From: Mycobacterium saskatchewanense
Lineage (GTDB): Bacteria; Actinomycetota; Actinomycetes; Mycobacteriales; Mycobacteriaceae
Reading direction: 5' to 3'
Assembly: GCF_010729105.1 (NCBI RefSeq)
Contig: NZ_AP022573.1
Span: 3,472,001 to 3,536,000 of the forward strand
Length of the DNA: 64,000 nucleotides
Every line of letters begins with the position of its first letter. Position 1 is the stretch's first letter. Positions 53,449 through 62,447 of this stretch are shown here, one piece after another. The notes under the pieces are model-generated. The model worked only from the letters and a program-made list of their open reading frames with translations, searched no databases and was not told where the DNA came from. Position numbers and translations under genes: made by a program.

Positions 53449-54921
53449 CTAAGGGGACTCGGCGGGGTGCGCGCGCACGAGATTCCCCGCCACGGCGGCC
53501 GGTGCGGGTCCCCGGGCCTCGGGACGCGGTGCGCCGGCCTTGGGCAGCGCCTGCTCGTAGCGGCTCTCCTCCGGCGGCGTGATCGGCCGGATCGGCAGCC
53601 TGGCATGCCGCGGTGTGCTGATCATGTTGTGCCGCAGCGTCACCCGGTCGACGCCGGGATGGTCCCCGAGATAGGTCGTCGAGCCCGGCCAGGCAACCTT
53701 GGCCTTCGGCCCGGTCTGTGCGCCGATCAGCTCGGCGAATTCCAGGAACTGCGGCCCCAGGGTGACCCTGCCGCCCGCGGCCGCCGCCCGCACCGCGAAT
53801 TGCACGAACGTTCGCGCGCCACCCAGCGTGATGCTCGCGTCGACGTCATCGAAAGGCAGGTAGACCGGGTAGTGGCTCGCCGTCTCGCCCACCAGTACAC
53901 CCGCCGATCCGACCGGCAGCTGCCAGTGGCGGTCGGGGACCACATTCTCGCCGTGCAACGCGGCGCGCTGGCCGCCCGACACTCGGGTGAACCCTCGTCG
54001 TTTGCGCGGCTTGTCCTGCGTGGTCAGCAACACGGTGGACCGCGGCGCCATCCCCGCCGCGACCCGGACCCTGGTGATGGTGTGGTCCGCGGGCGCCGAC
54101 CACCACACGTCCGGCCCACCGGGCGCGGTGTATGCGGTGGTGAAGCCCCTCGGCCCCTTGATCGTTGACCACTTTTCGCGTTCGAAGCCGATTTCGGTGG
54201 CCTGGTCGAAGTCGTCGAAACTGCGCGCGCACACCGCGTCGACGCCATGGCCGGCCAGCTGGTCGGCGATACGCGTCGTCGATGCGACCACATAGCGGGC
54301 CAGGCCGGGCACCCCGGCATCGCGCCGCTGAGCGGACCTCGCGGCGCGCCGGGGGTCCGCGCGCACCACGATCCAGGTCCGGCGGTGCGACGGAGCCGGG
54401 TCGCGCTCGATCACCTGCTCGTACAGGCCCGTCACCGCCGGCGCGGCGACGCTGCCCACGCGATAGCCGGCCGAGACGATGTCGGCCTCGAGGTCCGGGC
54501 AGTTCACCGACAACAGCCGCTCCAGCAGCCGAGTGTCCACCACGTCATCGGTATTCGCCTTCCCGTCCACGATGACCGTCGGCGTGAACGGCCGAGGAAT
54601 GAGTTCGATGACCGCGACCAGAGACTTGCCTTGCCAGCGCACCGCGACGTGATCGCCCGGCTGCACGGTGGCGCCGATCACGGGCTCGGACGGGGCATCC
54701 AGAGGCCGTCGGCGCCGCACGAGCCACGCGCCTGCGGCCGCCATCCACCCGGTCACCCGGCGACCGCGAAAGGTGACCAGTGCGACGATCACACCCAGCG
54801 CCACCAGGACGGGCCCCGCCCACTCGTAACGGGTGCGCCAGAAAAGCAGCATGCAGAGCGGCGCGAGCGCCCCGAGCACCAAGGCGTGCCCGCTGGAAAA
54901 CCGCAGCCGTATTGATCTCAT
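53449..54921 (-). CDS. eccE1: ESX-1 membrane protein EccE1
   Basis: 490 residues (Rv3882c ~462). Two N-terminal transmembrane helices (HALVLGALAPLCMLLFW; GPVLVALGVIVALVTF) are followed by a large cytosolic domain with GDHVAVRWQGKSLVAVIELI, RRTWIVVRADPRRAARSAQR and PDVWWSAPADHTITRVRV. Peripheral subunit of the secretion complex. The extra C-terminal tail (~30 residues after PPEESRYEQALPK) is not in M. tuberculosis. Start 8 bp after mycP1's stop. Confidence 0.95.
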   Translation of the reverse strand: MRSIRLRFSSGHALVLGALAPLCMLLFWRTRYEWAGPVLVALGVIVALVTFRGRRVTGWMAAAGAWLVRRRRPLDAPSEPVIGATVQPGDHVAVRWQGKSLVAVIELIPRPFTPTVIVDGKANTDDVVDTRLLERLLSVNCPDLEADIVSAGYRVGSVAAPAVTGLYEQVIERDPAPSHRRTWIVVRADPRRAARSAQRRDAGVPGLARYVVASTTRIADQLAGHGVDAVCARSFDDFDQATEIGFEREKWSTIKGPRGFTTAYTAPGGPDVWWSAPADHTITRVRVAAGMAPRSTVLLTTQDKPRKRRGFTRVSGGQRAALHGENVVPDRHWQLPVGSAGVLVGETASHYPVYLPFDDVDASITLGGARTFVQFAVRAAAAGGRVTLGPQFLEFAELIGAQTGPKAKVAWPGSTTYLGDHPGVDRVTLRHNMISTPRHARLPIRPITPPEESRYEQALPKAGAPRPEARGPAPAAVAGNLVRAHPAESP

Positions 54922-54929
54922 CGATTCCT

Positions 54930-56276
54930 TCAGCGCCGTCGCAATGCCTGGCCGGTCAAGGCGGCCAGTGCCAGTGCCACCGAGAAGCCCGCGATCCCCA
55001 CGGCCACGGCCTTGATGGGCCCGTGATCGGGGCGCGGTGCCGGCAGGGGTGGTTGAATCCGGTTCACATTCAAGGGGCTGGTCGCCGGGCCGGCCGGAAC
55101 GTCCCAGGTGAGCGCCGCCACCGCGTTGACGATCCCCGCCCCTACTGCGTCGTCGACGCCAGCGCCGGGGTGGCGCGCGGTGGCGGTGATCCTATTGACG
55201 ATCTGGGCCGGCGCGAGAGCGGGGAATCGCTGCCGCAGCAGCGCCGCCAGACCTGAGACGTACGCCGCGGCGAAGGAGGTTCCGGCGATCGGGACCGGGC
55301 CCTCCTTGCCGACCAGCGCGTCGACCGGCTCGCCCTCGGGGCCGAGCGCGACGATGTCTTCGCCCGGCGCGGCAACGCCCACCCACGGTCCGTGCATCGA
55401 GAACTGGCTCGGCGCCCCGTTCTGTCCGACGCCCCCGACGGCGAGGACCAGCGGCGCGTACCACGCCGGTGTGACGACGGTTTGCACCTGCAGCCAACCG
55501 CGCGGGTCGGCGGGCATCGCGGGGTCGGGTGGTGGGTTTTGCGTGCAGTCGCCGCCGGTGTTGCCCGCGGCGGCGATGACCACCGCGCCCTTGACGTTGA
55601 CCGCGTAGTCGAGCGCGGCACCCAGGGCGGACTCGTCGACCTGCTTCCTGACCTTGAAGCAAGCCGCCTCGCTGATGTTGATGACACCGGCGCCCAAGTT
55701 GGCGGCGTGCACCACGGCGCGGGCCAGGCTGCGTACCGACCCTGCCGCCGGGGTGGCGTTGGGGTCGTTCGGATTGGCCTGATTGTCCTTGGGCTCGAAC
55801 GCTTCCGACGTCTGACGCACCGAGATCAGACGTGCGTCCGGAGCGACGCCGACGAATCCGTCCGTGAGCGCGGGCCGGCCGGCGATGATGGAGGCGGTGA
55901 GGGTGCCGTGGGCGTCGCAGTCGGACAGCCCGTCACCGTCCTTCACGACGAAGTCGCCGCCCGGCTCGGCCGGGACCCGTGGTGAGGGATCCACACCCGT
56001 GTCGATGACGGCCACCGTGATACCGAGACCGGTGGCGAATCTGTGCGCCTCGCCGACGCCCAGGTAGACGTTGGCCCAGGGCGGATCGCGGAAGTTGTTC
56101 CCCGGCAGAGCCAACGGCGCTTTGCAGACGCGGCGCTGTTCAAGGGGCTGGTCGGGCCCAGTCACATCGGGAGGCACCGCGGCCGGGTCGATCGTGGGCG
56201 GGGCGATCGCCGAAGCGGGTGGTGCGGCCAGCAATGCCAACGTGAGCGTCACCGCAATCGCGAAGATTCGGTGCAC
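54930..56276 (-). CDS. mycP1: Mycosin-1, ESX-1 subtilisin-like protease
   Basis: 448 residues from a GTG at 56276, chosen over an ATG five codons upstream because GGAG lies nine bases before it and the product then starts HRIFAIAVTLTLALL, like M. tuberculosis MycP1. Signal peptide cut near ASA. Catalytic triad: Asp in VAVIDTGVD, His in DAHGTLTASI, Ser in GTSFAAAYVSG. The N-terminal extension and a C-terminal transmembrane helix (AVAVGIAGFSVALALAAL) anchor it in the periplasm. Cleaves EspB and stabilises the complex. First gene of the mycP1-eccE1-espL-island transcript. Confidence 0.96.
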   Translation of the reverse strand: MHRIFAIAVTLTLALLAAPPASAIAPPTIDPAAVPPDVTGPDQPLEQRRVCKAPLALPGNNFRDPPWANVYLGVGEAHRFATGLGITVAVIDTGVDPSPRVPAEPGGDFVVKDGDGLSDCDAHGTLTASIIAGRPALTDGFVGVAPDARLISVRQTSEAFEPKDNQANPNDPNATPAAGSVRSLARAVVHAANLGAGVINISEAACFKVRKQVDESALGAALDYAVNVKGAVVIAAAGNTGGDCTQNPPPDPAMPADPRGWLQVQTVVTPAWYAPLVLAVGGVGQNGAPSQFSMHGPWVGVAAPGEDIVALGPEGEPVDALVGKEGPVPIAGTSFAAAYVSGLAALLRQRFPALAPAQIVNRITATARHPGAGVDDAVGAGIVNAVAALTWDVPAGPATSPLNVNRIQPPLPAPRPDHGPIKAVAVGIAGFSVALALAALTGQALRRR

Positions 56277-56320
56277 CGCCGGACACTCCATTCATCTAGC
56301 CGCATTCCAGGCCCGGGGGC

Positions 56321-56326
56321 ATCTTA
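56321..56326 (-). promoter_or_regulatory. Possible -10 element (TAAGAT) for mycP1
   Basis: TAAGAT on the minus strand lies 45 bp before the chosen mycP1 GTG, in the 148-bp gap that separates it from the eccA2 remnant. No clear -35 is visible. Confidence 0.25.
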
Positions 56327-56424
56327 AGCTTTTGCAGGCTTGGCCGATGCCGCGATTCCTGGTGCAAGGCTTACGACTTCGTCTATTCACGAAGCAGACA
56401 ACCGCGCGTAACCCTCGACCCTTG

Positions 56425-57726
56425 CTACCAGACGATGGCGGCCATGTCGCGGTTGTCCGAGCAGACACTGCGGACCGCGGTCTGGATGTCGGCCGCCGTG
56501 ATGATCTGCAAGTCCTCGATGGTGACCGGCTGGCCCCCGCGTTTCTTGGCGACCACCCGGGTGTCGCGGAGCCCTTCGGCCCGCTCGATCACGTTGCGGG
56601 CGAACCGGCCGTTCTGCACGGCGTCGATGCCGTGCCACCCTCCGGGAGTGGTGTAGTTACGGATGGTGGTCGCCGCATCGAGGAACGCCTCGCGCGCCGC
56701 GCCGTCGAGCATGCTGGCGCGCGGTGTCGCGTAGCGCTGCCCGATCTCGACGATCTCGGCCGGCGAGTACGACTCGAACCGCAGCTTGCGGTTGAACCGG
56801 CCGGCCAAACCCGGGTTTACGGTGAGGAATTGGTCCACTTGATCCTCATAGCCGGCCCCGATGAAGCAGAAGTCGAACCGGTGCGCCTCCAGCGCCACCA
56901 GGAGCTGGTTGACGGCCTCCATGCCGATCATGTCCGGCGTGCCGTCCTGGTGACGTTCGATCAGCGAATACAACTCGTCCATGAAAATGATTCGGCCGAG
57001 CGAGCTTTCGATGAGCTTGTTCGTCTTGGGGCCGGATTCGCCGATGTAGTGCCCACAGAAGTCCGACCGGCGGACCTCCCGGATCTCCGAGTGCCGCACG
57101 ATTCCCATGCCGGCGTAGATCTTGCCGAGCGCCTCCGCGGTGGTGGTCTTGCCCGTGCCGGGGGGACCCACCAACAGCATGTGGTTCGTCTGCCCCTCCA
57201 CCGGCAGACCGTGCTCGAGCCGCATCATCCGCACTTCGAGCTGGTCCTCGAGCGCGGACACCGCCTGCTTGACCGCCGCCAGGCCGACCTGCCTGGCCAG
57301 CAGCGCACGTCCCTCGGCCAGCAGCTCCGCGCGCCGTTCCGTCGCGTCGTCGTCCTCGAGTTGCTCGCGACTCTTCGCCGTCGAGGCATCCCACCGGTCG
57401 GTGCGGCTCGAGATCGTCTGCTCATCGGTCACGACCAGCTGCAGGTTCGGATCGGCCAGTGCCTCCTTGGCCGCCTCGGTCAGCACCCCGTTGATGGTCG
57501 CCTTCGACAGCCAGACCTGAGCCTTCTCCTCCTCGCGCAGCTGGCGGTGGACCATTCCGCGCACGTAGGCGAGGTCGGCGACGAGCAGCGGAATGTCGGC
57601 CGGGCCGATCGCGGCGGTCAGCACACGCGCGTCGAACCGGCCCGACGACGGGTTCTGCCCGATCACGTCGACGCGGTCCAGCCAGTCCAGCGCCACCCGG
57701 TCCTGCCCGAGATGGGCAGCGGCGCA
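56425..57726 (-). pseudogene. eccA2: N-terminally truncated eccA2 (ESX-2 relic)
   Basis: About 433 codons match the C-terminal two-thirds of EccA2 (Rv3884c ~619). The match starts abruptly at AAAHLGQDRVALDWLDRV and runs to the end (SVCSDNRDMAAIVW). The AAA+ domain is intact: Walker A GPPGTGKTT, Walker B IIFMDELYSL, and RFNRKLRFESYSPAE. About 185 N-terminal residues (TPR region) are gone. The break falls right at the start codon of the divergent hydrolase gene. Internal GTG codons could still start an ATPase fragment, but no promoter or ribosome-binding site of its own was identified. All other ESX-2 genes are absent. Confidence 0.75.
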
Positions 57727-59589
57727 ATGGAACTCCACCACATAAGCGTCGAGCTGCTGATCGCGGAGGCGGGCGGTGACCCGTGGTCCATCGATGCCAG
57801 CCTGCAGACGGGGCGGCCCGGCGTGATCGCCGACCTCGCCCAGGCTTTCTACGCCGGCGGCCGTTGCACCCAAGACGCCAGCGCCGCCTTCGACCAAGCA
57901 CGGCGGCGATTCGAAGCGGCGTGGAACGGCGCGCCGGGTGATCACCCGATCAATGCCTCGGCCGAAGTACACCGAGTGGCAATGGATCTCGGTAGGCAAT
58001 CCGATCAGATACCGAAGATCGGCGTCGACCTGGAGAACGTCGCTGCAGCCCTCGCTATCGCTCAACGCGACAGCACGACATCGATCAACACGTTGGAAGG
58101 CCAGCTGGAGAGCATCGACCAGCAACTGGGACGGGCGCTCAGCATGGAGGACGACCGCACCCTCACCGACGCTGACCACTCGGCGCTCGACGCCCTCATC
58201 TCCGCACTTGAAGGCGGTGCCATAGAAAACACACAATCCGCACTGCATGTGCTGCACAAGATTCGAGCTGAATACGAACGGTCCCTGGACCATTCACTGA
58301 CCACCCTCCGTACTGAGGGCTACAACCCGACAGCCATTCAAGATGCCGAAGGGGCGGTCAGAGGAGACACACTCGGCATCCCATCACCCGACACCGGCCC
58401 TGAGGGTGTCAACCGGTGGTGGAAATCCCTCAACCAAGAACAACAAGACCGGGCGATCGCCGACCACCCACGAGAGCTCGGCAACCTCAACGGCATTCCA
58501 GTCGGCATCCGCGGCCGGGCCAACACCGCCGCTATGAACGCCGACCTTCACCGCGTCGAGGACACCGCCACCAAACAGGGCGTCACCGTCAACGCAGTCG
58601 CGACGAATCCGACCGACTACGGCATCACACCAACGGAACTCACCCGTTACACGAACGCCTGGCGTACGCGACAAGGATTGACAGCAGCCGCCGACGAGCC
58701 GGGCAATCATCCGGACGTCTTCCTGTTGAAGTATCAACCCGACGCGTTCGGCGGGGAGGGCGGCGCGGCCATCGCCCTGGGAAACCCCGATACCGCGGCC
58801 AACACCGCCTTCCTGGTGCCGGGCCTGGGATCCAACGTGCGCGATGGAACGCTGAGCGAGCCGGACGGCCGGCGCCTCTACGCCGAATCCGAACGGGCCG
58901 AATGGAATAAGAAGACCGCGGTCGTCGTGTGGGTCGGCTACGACGCCCCCGACGTCTGGTACGACCCGGGCCTCTGGCACCCGAACATGGCGCGCGCCGG
59001 CGGACAGGCGTTGGCCGCCGACGTCAACGGTCTCAGGACCACGCACGTCGGCGCGCCCACGCACATGACCGTCATCGGCCACTCCTACGGCTCTACCACT
59101 GTCGCCGACGCCGCGGCGGCATACGGGATGCGGGCCGACGACGTGGTCCTCGCCGGCTCCCCCGGCACCGACCTTGCACATTCGGCGGCCGACTTCCACC
59201 TGCCCACCGGTGGGCACGTCTATGTCGGCACCGCCTCGGCGGATCCGGTCACCTGGTCCCCCGCCCGCGTGACCGGTCCCGGTCTCCTCGGCCCGTTCCT
59301 CGGCGGGCTGGGAAGCGACCCCGCCGCCGACGGCTACGGTTCCACCCGCTTCAAGGCCGAAATCCCCGTCGGCTCAATCAATCCCATCGATGACCATCTG
59401 CACTACTTCGACGACGGGTCGGAGGCCTTGTTCAGCATCGCCGACGTCGTGTCCGGCCACGGCGATGGCCTTCGGCACGACGGGATGACCGCGCACCACC
59501 GCGGTGAGTACGGCATGGGCGACTGGGTGGACCCGGAAGCGTTCCGACCCGCCACCACCGGGCACCGCCACCGTGGCCCGCAGGACTAA
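57727..59589 (+). CDS. DUF1023 alpha/beta hydrolase with helical N-terminal domain
   Basis: 620 residues from the ATG at 57727. The N-terminal ~150 residues are helical with DPWSIDASLQTGRP, QARRRFEAAWNG and LGRQSDQIPKIGVDLENVAA, the pattern of the mycobacterial WXG100-like heads on such proteins. The hydrolase domain (~300-560) has nucleophile elbow IGHSYGSTT (Ser453) and later acid/base candidates around PIDDHLHYF. A secreted lipase/esterase or toxin-like enzyme is plausible. The start codon lies exactly at the eccA2 deletion scar, so its native promoter was probably lost or replaced. Confidence 0.8.
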   Translation: MELHHISVELLIAEAGGDPWSIDASLQTGRPGVIADLAQAFYAGGRCTQDASAAFDQARRRFEAAWNGAPGDHPINASAEVHRVAMDLGRQSDQIPKIGVDLENVAAALAIAQRDSTTSINTLEGQLESIDQQLGRALSMEDDRTLTDADHSALDALISALEGGAIENTQSALHVLHKIRAEYERSLDHSLTTLRTEGYNPTAIQDAEGAVRGDTLGIPSPDTGPEGVNRWWKSLNQEQQDRAIADHPRELGNLNGIPVGIRGRANTAAMNADLHRVEDTATKQGVTVNAVATNPTDYGITPTELTRYTNAWRTRQGLTAAADEPGNHPDVFLLKYQPDAFGGEGGAAIALGNPDTAANTAFLVPGLGSNVRDGTLSEPDGRRLYAESERAEWNKKTAVVVWVGYDAPDVWYDPGLWHPNMARAGGQALAADVNGLRTTHVGAPTHMTVIGHSYGSTTVADAAAAYGMRADDVVLAGSPGTDLAHSAADFHLPTGGHVYVGTASADPVTWSPARVTGPGLLGPFLGGLGSDPAADGYGSTRFKAEIPVGSINPIDDHLHYFDDGSEALFSIADVVSGHGDGLRHDGMTAHHRGEYGMGDWVDPEAFRPATTGHRHRGPQD

Positions 59590-59597
59590 TGAATCGG

Positions 59598-60104
59598 CTA
59601 CAGCGCGCTCGCCCCGTCGGCCAGCCCGTCACCGTCAGCGTCGGTCAACTTCACATTCCAGTGCCCATCCCCGTCGGTGTCGACGTACCCGGTCACGCCG
59701 TCCGCACCGGCGCACAGCACCCGGTCGGCCACCCCGTCGGCGTCGCTGTCCACAAGCCGGTCATCGGCATGGCCCTGCCCGTCGAAGTCCACCAGCGGAC
59801 CGCCGGTGTGCTCGACGCCGTCGAGCCCGACCCACCGCACCTGCCCGCTCCGATCGACGGCCACCGCCCAGGTTCCCGTTCCGTCGTCGAGAAAGGACGC
59901 CTCGGGCGTGCCGTCGTTGTCGAGGTCCAGCAAGGCGTGATCGACCACCCCATCGCCGTCGAGATCGGCCATCGCGTCGTCGCGCAGGCCGTCCCCGTCG
60001 AAATCCAGCGCGACCGCGTCGAAGCGCCCGTCCCCGTCCAGGTCGAGATCCGGTTGGCCGTGCCAGATTGCCGCCCCGTCGTCACCCGCCATGCAGTAAT
60101 CCAC
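59598..60104 (-). CDS. Acidic DxDxDG-repeat protein (Rv3906c-like)
   Basis: 168 residues from a GTG at 60104. Multiple DLDGDG-type units (DLDLDGDGRF, LDFDGDGLRDD, DLDGDGVVDH, DTDGDGHWNV, DADGDGLADG), the Ca2+-binding loop pattern seen in thrombospondin type 3 or dockerin-like repeats, around a core GTGTWAVAVDRSGQVRW. No signal peptide is visible. Calcium binding is expected but not shown. It matches a gene at the same position in M. tuberculosis (upstream of pcnA) and is likely an acidic binding protein. Confidence 0.7.
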   Translation of the reverse strand: MDYCMAGDDGAAIWHGQPDLDLDGDGRFDAVALDFDGDGLRDDAMADLDGDGVVDHALLDLDNDGTPEASFLDDGTGTWAVAVDRSGQVRWVGLDGVEHTGGPLVDFDGQGHADDRLVDSDADGVADRVLCAGADGVTGYVDTDGDGHWNVKLTDADGDGLADGASAL

Positions 60105-60123
60105 GACCCATCAGACGCGCCGA

Positions 60124-61575
60124 CTACTCCCCCGGGTTCCCCCGCGACCGCCACCAGGCCAGCAGCTCCTCCGTCGCCTCTTCGTTGGTCAACGGCCCGC
60201 GGTCCAGCCGCAGCTCTTTCAGAAACCGCCAGGCTTCACCGACCTGCGGCCCGGCCGGGATGCCGAGCAGTTCCATGATCTGGTTGCCGTCCAGATCGGG
60301 ACGCACCCGCGCCAGGTCCTCCTGGGCGGCCAGCTCGGCGATCCGCGCCTCCAGCCGGTCGTAGCTGGCCTGCAGCCGCGCGGCCCGGCGCTTGTTGCGG
60401 GTGGTGCAGTCCGCGCGGACCAGCTTGTGCAGCTTGGGCAGCAGCGGCCCGGCATCGGCGACGTAGCGGCGAACCGCCGAGTCGGTCCATTTGCCGTCGC
60501 CGTAGCCGTGAAACCGCAGATGCAGATACACCAGCTGCGACACGTCGTCGACCATCTGCTTCGAATATTTCAGCGCGCGCATCCGTTTTCGCACCATCTT
60601 GGCCCCGACCACCTCGTGGTGGTGGAAGCTCACCCCGCCGTTGGGTTCGTGCCGTCTGGTGGCCGGCTTACCGATGTCGTGCAGCAATGCGGCCCACCGC
60701 AGCACCAGATCGGGCCCCTCGTCTTCCAGCGCGATCGCCTGGCGCAGCACGGTCAGCGAGTGCTGGTAGACGTCCTTGTGCTGGTGGTGTTCGTCGATCG
60801 CCATCTGCATGCCGCCGACCTCCGGCAGCACCACCTCGCCCATCCCGGTCTGCACCATCAGGTCGATGCCGGCCACCGGATCTCCGCCCAACAGCAACTT
60901 GTCCAGCTCCGCAGCCACCCGCTCGGCGCTGATCCGCGCCAGCTGCGGGGCCATCTCTTCAATGGCCTCGAGCACCCGCGGCGCGACGGCGAAGCCCAGC
61001 TGCGACACGAACCGCGCGGCCCGCAGCATCCGCAATGGGTCATCCCCGAAGGACACCCCCGGGGCCGCCGGGGTGTCCAGCACACCCTCGCGCAGCGCCG
61101 CCAAACCGCCCAGCGGGTCCAGGAAATCACCGGGCCCGTCCGGTGTGATGCGCACGGCCATCGCGTTTGCCGTGAAGTCGCGCCGCACCAGGTCGTCCTC
61201 GAGACGCTCACCGAACCTCACCTCGGGGTGGCGCGACACCTGGTCGTAGGCGTCCGCGCGGAACGTCGTGATCTCGAGGCGGTGCCCATCCTTGCCGACG
61301 CCGACCGTGCCGAATTCGATTCCGGTGTCCCACACGGCATCCGCCCATTGCCGGACCAGGTCTTGGACCTGCTCGGGGCGGGCGTCGGTGGTGAAGTCGA
61401 GGTCGGGACTCAGCCTGCCCAGCAGGGCGTCACGCACCGAGCCGCCGACGAGATACAACTGGTGCCCCGCGGCGCCGAAAGCCGATCCGAGCTCGCGCAG
61501 CATGGGGGCGCGCTGGTTCAGGGCGACCGCGGCGGCGGCCAGCAGCTCTACTTCGGCTTCAGGGGCGTCGGGCAC
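60124..61575 (-). CDS. pcnA: CCA tRNA nucleotidyltransferase / poly(A) polymerase family
   Basis: 483 residues. Nucleotidyltransferase head ([18 protein letters not shown] and TTDARPEQV) with the [11 protein letters not shown] motif, then an HD phosphohydrolase domain ([19 protein letters not shown]). The C terminus carries [20 protein letters not shown]. Adds or repairs the 3'-CCA end of tRNAs. Matches Rv3907c in position and length. Divergent from mutT4. Confidence 0.95.
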   Translation of the reverse strand: MPDAPEAEVELLAAAAVALNQRAPMLRELGSAFGAAGHQLYLVGGSVRDALLGRLSPDLDFTTDARPEQVQDLVRQWADAVWDTGIEFGTVGVGKDGHRLEITTFRADAYDQVSRHPEVRFGERLEDDLVRRDFTANAMAVRITPDGPGDFLDPLGGLAALREGVLDTPAAPGVSFGDDPLRMLRAARFVSQLGFAVAPRVLEAIEEMAPQLARISAERVAAELDKLLLGGDPVAGIDLMVQTGMGEVVLPEVGGMQMAIDEHHQHKDVYQHSLTVLRQAIALEDEGPDLVLRWAALLHDIGKPATRRHEPNGGVSFHHHEVVGAKMVRKRMRALKYSKQMVDDVSQLVYLHLRFHGYGDGKWTDSAVRRYVADAGPLLPKLHKLVRADCTTRNKRRAARLQASYDRLEARIAELAAQEDLARVRPDLDGNQIMELLGIPAGPQVGEAWRFLKELRLDRGPLTNEEATEELLAWWRSRGNPGE

Positions 61576-61715
61576 GTTCGATCAGCCTAGTGGGTGGGGT
61601 TCGCGGACGACGGCGGGCGGGAAGTACGGCCGGCGGTATACCTCTATATGGCAGCGACACCGGCGAGCGGCGTGCGTCTCCTGAAGACGGGCCCGTGCCA
61701 GCTACTATCGCTTGG

Positions 61716-62447
61716 GTGTCGGACGGCGAACAAGCTAAACCGCGCCGGCGCCGGGGTCGGCGCCGGGGGCGGGGCGCGGCGGGTGCGTCCGACAATCACG
61801 TAAACGGCCAGCCGAGTGCCGAATCCCCCGCCGCCAAACCCGATCGACCGCGGTCGTCGCGGCGCGAGCCCGAGCGTCTGCGCACCGTGCACGAGACCTC
61901 CGCCGGCGGGCTGGTCATTGACGGCCTCGACAGGCCACGCCACGAGCAGGTGGCCGCCCTGATCGGGCGCATCGATCGCCGCGGGCGGATGCTGTGGTCG
62001 CTGCCCAAGGGCCACATCGAAATGGGCGAGACCGCCGAACAGACCGCCATCAGAGAGGTCGCCGAGGAAACCGGGATCCGCGGCAGCGTGCTCGCCGCGC
62101 TGGGCCGTATCGACTACTGGTTCGTCACCGACGGGCGGCGGGTGCACAAGACGGTGCACCACTACCTGATGCGCTTCTCCGGTGGAGAGCTGTGCGACGA
62201 AGACCTCGAGGTCGCCGAGGTGGCGTGGGTCCCGATGACCGAGTTACCGTCGCGGCTGGCGTACGCCGACGAACGCCGCCTGGCCCAGGTGGCCGACGAG
62301 CTCATCGACAAGCTGCAGAACGATGGCCCCGCCGCGCTCCCGCCGCTGCCCGCTTCCACGCCGCGGCGGCGCCCGCAAACGCACTCGCGGACCCGCCGTT
62401 CCGGCTGGCCCGCGGGCCGGAAGAACGGTCACGGGCCCGGGTCGTGA
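61716..62447 (+). CDS. mutT4: Nudix hydrolase MutT4
   Basis: 243 residues from a GTG at 61716 ([18 protein letters not shown], as in Rv3908). Basic N-terminal tail, then a Nudix domain with intact box [20 protein letters not shown] followed by TGI. C-terminal tail Pro/Arg-rich. Expected to hydrolyse nucleotide or related diphosphates. The stop overlaps the downstream gene start by 4 bp (GTGA). Confidence 0.92.
   Translation: MSDGEQAKPRRRRGRRRGRGAAGASDNHVNGQPSAESPAAKPDRPRSSRREPERLRTVHETSAGGLVIDGLDRPRHEQVAALIGRIDRRGRMLWSLPKGHIEMGETAEQTAIREVAEETGIRGSVLAALGRIDYWFVTDGRRVHKTVHHYLMRFSGGELCDEDLEVAEVAWVPMTELPSRLAYADERRLAQVADELIDKLQNDGPAALPPLPASTPRRRPQTHSRTRRSGWPAGRKNGHGPGS

Noticed and set aside
56071-57726. 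Plus-strand upstream extension of the hydrolase frame across eccA2
   Set aside because: The extension is antisense to recognisable EccA2 sequence and has no domain; the hydrolase sequence starts at 57727.
57727-58293. Minus-strand extension of eccA2 beyond 57726
   Set aside because: This region is the hydrolase coding strand's complement and does not resemble EccA2.
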